Positions 51,901-55,835 of a stretch of 55,835 nucleotides of DNA are shown here, piece after piece. The number at the start of each line of letters is the position of its first letter. Within the stretch, counting starts at the first letter, position 1. Both the position numbers and the translations under genes were made by a program. A model generated the notes under the pieces. That model saw nothing but the letters and a program-made list of their open reading frames with translations, made no database searches and was not told where the DNA came from. The stretch is taken from contig NZ_LMFZ01000016.1 in the NCBI RefSeq assembly GCF_001427305.1, positions 1 to 55,835 of the forward strand, in the 5' to 3' direction. Source of the DNA: Duganella sp. Root1480D1. Lineage in GTDB: Bacteria; Pseudomonadota; Gammaproteobacteria; Burkholderiales; Burkholderiaceae_D.

Positions 51901-53359
51901 CGAAAATAGGTTTAATCAGGAGCAAAATCTAGGTTCAACGCGTCTAACTTACTCCATTCCTAGCGGGGATCGGATTAATGATTCGCGCTTCGAATATGAC
52001 TCATTGGATCGCTTGATCGGCACTTCGGTTAACCACGGAGGAGTCACAAGCTATGCTGATATCTTCACTTTAGATAATGTAGGTAATCGGATTGCTCAGT
52101 CAAGCTTTGCCGGGCCTTGGGCATACGACGCCAATAATCGAATTGTACAGCGCGGTCAAGGTGAATCCGAAGTCATTTATCACTACGATGCACGCGGCAA
52201 TCTGATAAAAAAAATTGAGAAAGGCGGCGCGACCTCGTATAAATATAGCGCAGCTGGGCATCTTGTTGAAGCGAGCGGTCCCGATAGCCAACTGATAGCC
52301 CGTTATGGATACGACCCTGCAGGTCGACGAATTTGGCGTGAAGTGTTCCGTGGAAGAGACTTTGCGAAACTGGAGAAGGCGAAACGGGTTTTATATCTCT
52401 ATGCAGGTGAAGGCTTAATTGCAGAGGCGGAGCAAGAGATTTTACTAAATATTGATGGATCGACCTCTTACATTGGAATTCCATCCATAACCCGGCAATA
52501 CGGGGTGGTTCCAGATACGTTGTTTGGCACGAACGCGGTCTTTATGTGGAGTAAGCAATACGATGGAACACAGAAGATTTCCTATTATCATAATGATCAG
52601 CGGGGAGCGCCATTAGTAGCGACAGACAGGGACGGAAACATTACCTGGGCGGCAGAGTATGATGCGTTCGGTAAAGCCACCGTGTTGCGATCGGAGATTG
52701 TGAACGATCTGAGACTGCCGGGGCAAATAGAGGATTCTGAAACTGGACTCCACTATAATTACCGCCGTTATTATGATCCGTCCTTGGGACGGTATGTTCA
52801 AAAAGACCCAATTGGTGTTGCTGGGGGATTGAACGAATATCTATATGCTGAAGGGAATCCAAACACCAAGACAGATCCTTTAGGGCTGGCTCCCTGGGAC
52901 TCATTGCCGAGGCGGGGCATTTGCATTTGGCCGTTTTGCCCCCCTCCGCCACTCCCTGGTGCTGGGCCGCTACCTCAACCGACACCGTATGACTTTGATG
53001 ATGACGATGGAAGTCGATCAAGGCGCCGAGAGTCTGGCGACGAAGCGCGCAGTAGATCTGCGCCAAAAGCGACAGGCCAAAATGATGACGTGCGTCGCGA
53101 GGAAGAACGAAAAAAAGATTACAAAAACTACAAGGATCGTTGTAATCAACCGACGCCTAAGGGTGGAGATAAGTGTCAACAGGCTAGATTTAAACTGGGG
53201 CGGCAGCGCGCCTGTTTGTGGCTGCGTTTAGAACATAACGATAGGTTTTATGATGGTAAGGACGGCCAGCACAACCCAAATCTATATCCGGAACTGGAAA
53301 AATCCATCAAGGAAGCGCAAAAAGCAGTTGATCGCCATTGTAAACCGGGGTGTAAATAA
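48914..53359 (+). CDS. Sec-exported RHS/YD-repeat protein with C-terminal toxin-like tip
   Basis: The 1481-residue protein has a signal peptide ending ICGAQQ. An N-terminal domain (TVDMRIKIANGYFTWSREYDG) leads to a Gly/Pro linker at about 101-122. YD repeats fill about 250-1250, and the RHS core ends with LPGQIEDSETGLHYNYRRYYDPSLGRYVQ then DPLGL at 1321-1325. The remaining 156 residues form the variable tip: a Pro-rich and Asp-rich hinge, a highly charged stretch, and a final 75-residue module with five Cys. In RHS proteins the shell encloses a C-terminal toxin; no known nuclease or deaminase motif was recognised in this tip. No PAAR or VgrG-type N-terminus is present. ATG 48914 is chosen over TTG 48905. 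The DNA becomes visibly more AT-rich from about 49900 onward. Confidence 0.92.
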   Translation: MNKQNKYNLMRIAGLATLLGLAPICGAQQASTVDPIAAYEESLRINTNMPGGKFTVSTVDMRIKIANGYFTWSREYDGNGWRFSPHLAPLRFDGPRVPLGMGAGGGGSGGGGGSAAAPTPPAPVQESFGYVGAFVAYESDPNLVSVPLASIEQVIRNGAIFEADEKYRFYQQKGSTSGRYFVESTFIQDRGVFYRWQDRSGDWVLFDAKTGVDSYGDANGLTASMEYENGPAIDGRKGKRLKAVKDRNGNVVLTFVYDQVHPTALREVREVLLPGESFAPRVVKYDYDFSHEASGVQLLTKATDAGGNTTSFGYDDTFRLTSITDGEGHTRRVEYQGKSSRKVKEVEADGTVTAFEYSYDKMKKQYAVRATQTTVDDRRVEEEFYDIDGAQIRKEINGELVEEYIKDGGRESYQLNAMGFVVKTTTNEFDLVARIDYPNGSAYSAEYSPLNLRKTKEIDEGGMVTSYEYDEKGNLIKSVAAVDKQKQRITTYKRNAFGDAAEVRFHGRTEANGLMSLDSVWTFEFDQRGNVNKSVDPEGNVRRYTYNSDEILTSSVDPYGNTTITDVDGMGRPIRKTDALGNYSAYTYDAVGNLLTERNKRGLVTTRKFDSNNNEIEVNEPGNGPVFGTYQMGKLVLSQDSLGTISRMKYDLQGRLSSRVDGDGNAIEYSYALPENTEQIRKGMNQNATKAKFPTRSEEYEFDRLGNVVKSEARFVNDGAEAKRSVAREYDKSGALIRSIISGIRETKYSYDEIGQISKVVDANGKSVNYIHDVHGNLLEVKDQNNNIYKFEFNRLGQIVNEILPLGQSLRFDYDKAGNVSVISSAESQAKLIYDKVNRISNINYSSGADEPEQEVEYIWNSDDNLAMWSVRDARGNEVSSGKVEYSEFGKKIKSTTSFPGGYSLSVGYQYNAVGQKSAIIWPDGTSIAYSWRSTGVLDAIAIPDEGVIKYADFYENAPRTVLFPGGIKQTRGYNGLQNLEKVTVKTAGAQTLLALENRFNQEQNLGSTRLTYSIPSGDRINDSRFEYDSLDRLIGTSVNHGGVTSYADIFTLDNVGNRIAQSSFAGPWAYDANNRIVQRGQGESEVIYHYDARGNLIKKIEKGGATSYKYSAAGHLVEASGPDSQLIARYGYDPAGRRIWREVFRGRDFAKLEKAKRVLYLYAGEGLIAEAEQEILLNIDGSTSYIGIPSITRQYGVVPDTLFGTNAVFMWSKQYDGTQKISYYHNDQRGAPLVATDRDGNITWAAEYDAFGKATVLRSEIVNDLRLPGQIEDSETGLHYNYRRYYDPSLGRYVQKDPIGVAGGLNEYLYAEGNPNTKTDPLGLAPWDSLPRRGICIWPFCPPPPLPGAGPLPQPTPYDFDDDDGSRSRRRESGDEARSRSAPKATGQNDDVRREEERKKDYKNYKDRCNQPTPKGGDKCQQARFKLGRQRACLWLRLEHNDRFYDGKDGQHNPNLYPELEKSIKEAQKAVDRHCKPGCK

Positions 53360-53851
53360 ATGTATTCCAAGAGAAAAATTTCACTAGAAATTGAACAGGT
53401 GTTTCCGTTTGTTCCAATGCCGTCGAATGAGTTGCTTACACTGCACAGTGATAAATGCTCGGAATGCGAGTATGTGCGCGAAAACATCGAAAGATTCCGA
53501 TCAAGCTGCTTTGGTGAAGCGGGAGCGCAAGTTGTATACTTGGAACTGTCACATTTGACAGCGCAGGCCTGGAATTGGATGCTTCCCCACTATTTGCGTT
53601 TCTGCATCAGTGATGAGGCGAAAAACGAGTCCACTCTCACGGCGTTTTTTCTCTATCAGTTCTATCCTGTTCAAAAACTAAGCCAGCTAATATCTCATAA
53701 ATTATTTTCCTTAAATATGGATCAGTTTTTGTGCTTGGCGCATTTCTTGACGTGGGCCCTCAATGATCCTATACGACGAGATGAGGATGGCGAAGATATC
53801 AAAGATAGTATTACTTTCCTAAAGGAATTAATACAGTCTAGGACCACTTAG
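53360..53851 (+). CDS. Putative immunity protein for the RHS tip (DUF6714-like)
   Basis: The 163-residue cytosolic protein has no signal peptide. Its ATG follows the RHS stop codon with no gap (TAAATG), the classic place for an immunity gene. The pattern H-x3-C-x2-C (HSDKCSECEYVRENIERF), followed by LTAQAWNWMLPHYLRFCI, resembles the DUF6714 type from memory, members of which are found beside polymorphic toxins. The DNA is AT-rich like the toxin tip, consistent with joint transfer. Binding to the tip is inferred from position only. Confidence 0.75.
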   Translation: MYSKRKISLEIEQVFPFVPMPSNELLTLHSDKCSECEYVRENIERFRSSCFGEAGAQVVYLELSHLTAQAWNWMLPHYLRFCISDEAKNESTLTAFFLYQFYPVQKLSQLISHKLFSLNMDQFLCLAHFLTWALNDPIRRDEDGEDIKDSITFLKELIQSRTT

Positions 53852-54088
53852 TCAGTTGATGTTGGGGTTTGGTATTTTTGTAAGCATGGAACCGGAGTAA
53901 CGCGGGAATAATCGTCATCTTGCTTTAGGGTTTGTAGTGGAATGTGCAAATGAATCGCTGTGAAGCACATCAGCGACGCTATTTAGTTGCGGACCGGAAG
54001 CTCTCGTCTGCTCTTCCGCGGCCCCCAAGTTGTCTGCACTTCTCGCTCAAGTAACCCAAGAACTAAGACGAATTTTCTTTTTATAATC
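53852..54088. other. Intergenic region after the RHS/immunity pair
   Basis: These 237 bp hold no gene-like frame and no clear terminator. An AT-rich stretch just before 54089 could contain a promoter for the next gene, but no convincing -35/-10 pair was found by eye. Confidence 0.6.
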
Positions 54089-55835
54089 ATGATATTTCGA
54101 TGGTCACGTAACGCAATTCTTGGAATTGCCGGGTCAATCATTCTGATTTGCACTCCTTCGCTCTACGCACAGGAAACCTCCTGCGCCAAAGTCAAAATCG
54201 AAATCAAGCAGGAGCTCACTCTCGAGCGGCAGGCTTTTGATGCGGCCATGCGCATTACAAACAATGTTGACGGCGACCAGATCTCCGACATCAGCGTGAC
54301 GATGCGGGTGACCGACGAGCTGGGGCTGCCGGTTGCGGTGACCTCCAATGCCAGCGACACCACCGCAAAGTTCTTCGTCCGCATTTCGAACCTGGACGGC
54401 ATTGCTTCGGTCGATGGCACAGGTGTCGTTCAGCCGAAAACAACCGCCACCATCGACTGGCTGATGATTCCTGCGCCTGGTGCGGCGGGCGCGACACCTT
54501 TCGGCAAGAAGTACCTGGTCGGCGCCACCCTCAAGTACAAGTTCCAGGGCGAAGTGCAGACGCTGGAAGTCGATCCTGACGTGATCACCGTCAAGCCGCT
54601 GCCTTCGCTGACGCTGGATTACTTCATGACGCAGGATGTGGTGGCCGACGATCCGCTGACGCCAATCATCGAAGCGGCCGAGCCATTCACTCTCGGCGTG
54701 CGCGTGAAAAACACGGGCCTGGCCAAAGCGGCCAACCTGGCCATCGACTCCGCGCAGCCGAAGATCGTTGAGAACAATCAGGGCCTGCTGATCGGCTTCC
54801 AGTTGCTGGGCAGCTTCGTCGATGACTCCCCCGCGCAGAATTCCCTGCTGATGAAGTTTGGCGATATCGCCGGCGGCACCAGCAAGATGGGCCGTTGGAT
54901 CATGCAGACCACGCTGGCCGGCAAATTCACCGGCGCAGAATTCCCTGCTGATGAAGTTTGGCGATATCGCCGGCGGCACCAGCAAGATGGGCCGTTGGAT
55001 CATGCAGACCACGCTGGCCGGCAAATTCACCGAGTTCGGAGCCAAGTTCTCGCACGCCGATGAACTGGGCGGCTCGCTGACCTCGATCATGCAGGCAGTG
55101 AACGCGCATATCCTGCTGCACGATGTGCGCGTCGATGGAGCCAAGTTCTCGCACGCCGATGAACTGGGCGGCTCGCTGACCTCGATCATGCAGGCAGTGA
55201 ACGCGCATATCCTGCTGCACGATGTGCGCGTCGACCTGCCGGGCCGCGATGCGGTGCGCGATTATCTGGCGCTGGAACCGACCGGCGTGAAAGTGTTCGA
55301 GTCCAACGGCCCTGATTCCGATGTGACGGACCGCAGTGCCGCTGCCACCCTGGTGGTCGGCCCAAGCGCCAACGGTGTCGACACCTACACGCTGAACTTC
55401 CCTGCAACGCCGGGCTTTGCCTATGTGCGCCTGAAAGATCCGTATAGCGGCACCCGTCCAATTGGCCGCATCATCCGTTCCGACGCCAAAGTCATGGCGC
55501 CGGAAAATGCCTGGCTGTCCAAGACCCGGAGCCGCCTGCCCCTTTGCCTATGTGCGCCTGAAAGATCCGTATAGCGGCATTTGCCTATGTGCGCCTGAAA
55601 GATCCGTATAGCGGCACCCGTCCAATTGGCCGCATCATCCGTTCCGACGCCAAAGTCATGGCGCCGGAAAATGCCTGGCTGTCCAAGACCCGTAACAAGG
55701 ACACCAAGAAGTGGGAGTACTACGTCAACTTCTTCGATGTTGCGACCACGGGCGTGTACAGCACCGATTTCGATCCGCCATCGGCCAACGATCGTGCGCC
55801 GGAGCTGCAGTTCATTGCCGACCACACGGTTGAAG
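54089..55835 (+). CDS. Ig-like surface protein, 3' truncated by the contig end and broken by duplications
   Basis: A signal peptide (MIFRWSRNAILGIAGSIILI, then CTPSLYAQ) is followed by VKIEIKQELTLERQAFDAAM and long beta-sandwich sequence with KNTGLAKAANL-type CARDB features. The frame is intact to about 54932, then shifts because of a 100-bp exact tandem duplication; a 99-bp duplication (in frame) and a complex repeat near 55416-55692 follow. Removing one copy of each restores a continuous frame through GRDAVRDYLALEPTG, APENAWLSKTR and WEYYVNFFDVATTGVYS to the window edge. The breaks are therefore probably assembly errors, not a pseudogene. It may open a second RHS unit, since its large partner-type architecture resembles the giant protein upstream (inference). 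Confidence 0.8.
54833..55032 (+). repeat. Exact 2 x 100 bp tandem duplication
   Basis: Positions 54833-54932 are repeated without any difference at 54933-55032. The unit begins GCGCAGAATTCCCTG. 100 is not divisible by three, so the duplication shifts the reading frame of the gene it lies in. Confidence 0.95.
55038..55235 (+). repeat. 2 x 99 bp tandem duplication
   Basis: Positions 55038-55136 recur at 55137-55235, identical except for the last base. The unit begins GGAGCCAAGTTCTCG. The period keeps the frame. It starts only six bases after the preceding 100-bp duplication. Confidence 0.95.
55416..55692 (+). repeat. Complex duplication: 113-bp unit twice with a 37-bp partial copy between
   Basis: The unit starting TTTGCCTATGTGCGCC occurs in full at 55416-55528 and again at 55580-55692, with a shortened copy (37 bp) at 55543-55579 and a 14-base unrelated insert at 55529-55542. 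The net insertion of 164 bp shifts the frame. No biological tandem array would be expected to look like this. Confidence 0.9.

Noticed and set aside
54833..55692. True protein tandem repeats or a phase-variable array
   Set aside because: The copies are exact at DNA level, two of the three break the frame, and they cluster at the contig edge; assembly error is far simpler.

Overview
The window looks like one complete draft contig from a GC-rich betaproteobacterium, most likely Oxalobacteraceae of the Massilia/Telluria/Duganella kind. That placement is inferred from the 5S rRNA end, the gene content (DUF3025 next to pyrC, FadD pair, M4 protease, Ynb-type lipid genes) and a GGGGTCAG-type palindrome; no database search was possible. 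The contig starts inside a 5S rRNA gene and stops inside a long repeat-rich surface-protein gene. Both ends carry exact short tandem duplications, three of them of 99-164 bp within the last kilobase, that look like assembly artefacts.

Positions 340-35518 are mostly ordinary chromosome. An M4 metalloprotease with its own terminator comes first. Then comes a lipid island (2154-8950): homologues of all four E. coli YnbABCD proteins, rearranged into two convergent operons (B-C and D-A), plus a patatin-like protein, a short-chain dehydrogenase and a PagL-type lipid A deacylase. Housekeeping and transport genes follow: a beta-hydroxyacid dehydrogenase, an M20D amidohydrolase, a Mo-bis-MGD oxidoreductase, a lipoprotein aminopeptidase, two tandem FadD acyl-CoA ligases, a GH24 lysozyme lacking part of its active site, PhoD phosphatase with a YciA thioesterase, an Atm1-type ABC exporter with an M20 peptidase, a DAACS symporter, a GltLIJK-type amino-acid ABC importer, an amidohydrolase, a VOC protein, pyrC, DUF3025, a Gfo/Idh/MocA oxidoreductase, a small secreted protein, an MFS transporter and a 42-residue membrane protein.

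From 35519 on, everything is on the plus strand and reads as one roughly 18 kb exoprotein locus. An AT-rich promoter region leads into gene pair A1-B1, a diverged copy A2-B2, a 2138-residue beta-helix/Ig/FN3 protein with a Cys-rich and polyglycine tail, a Sec-exported RHS/YD-repeat protein with a Cys-rich C-terminal tip, and a small gene directly abutting it that fits an immunity gene. A further Ig-like surface protein begins at 54089 and runs off the contig. No VgrG, PAAR, Hcp or TcB/TcC partner is present, and every large protein here starts with a Sec signal. The inference is a surface or secreted multiprotein assembly that carries or displays an RHS toxin by a route other than type VI secretion. 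This is the strongest candidate in the window for an undescribed system.
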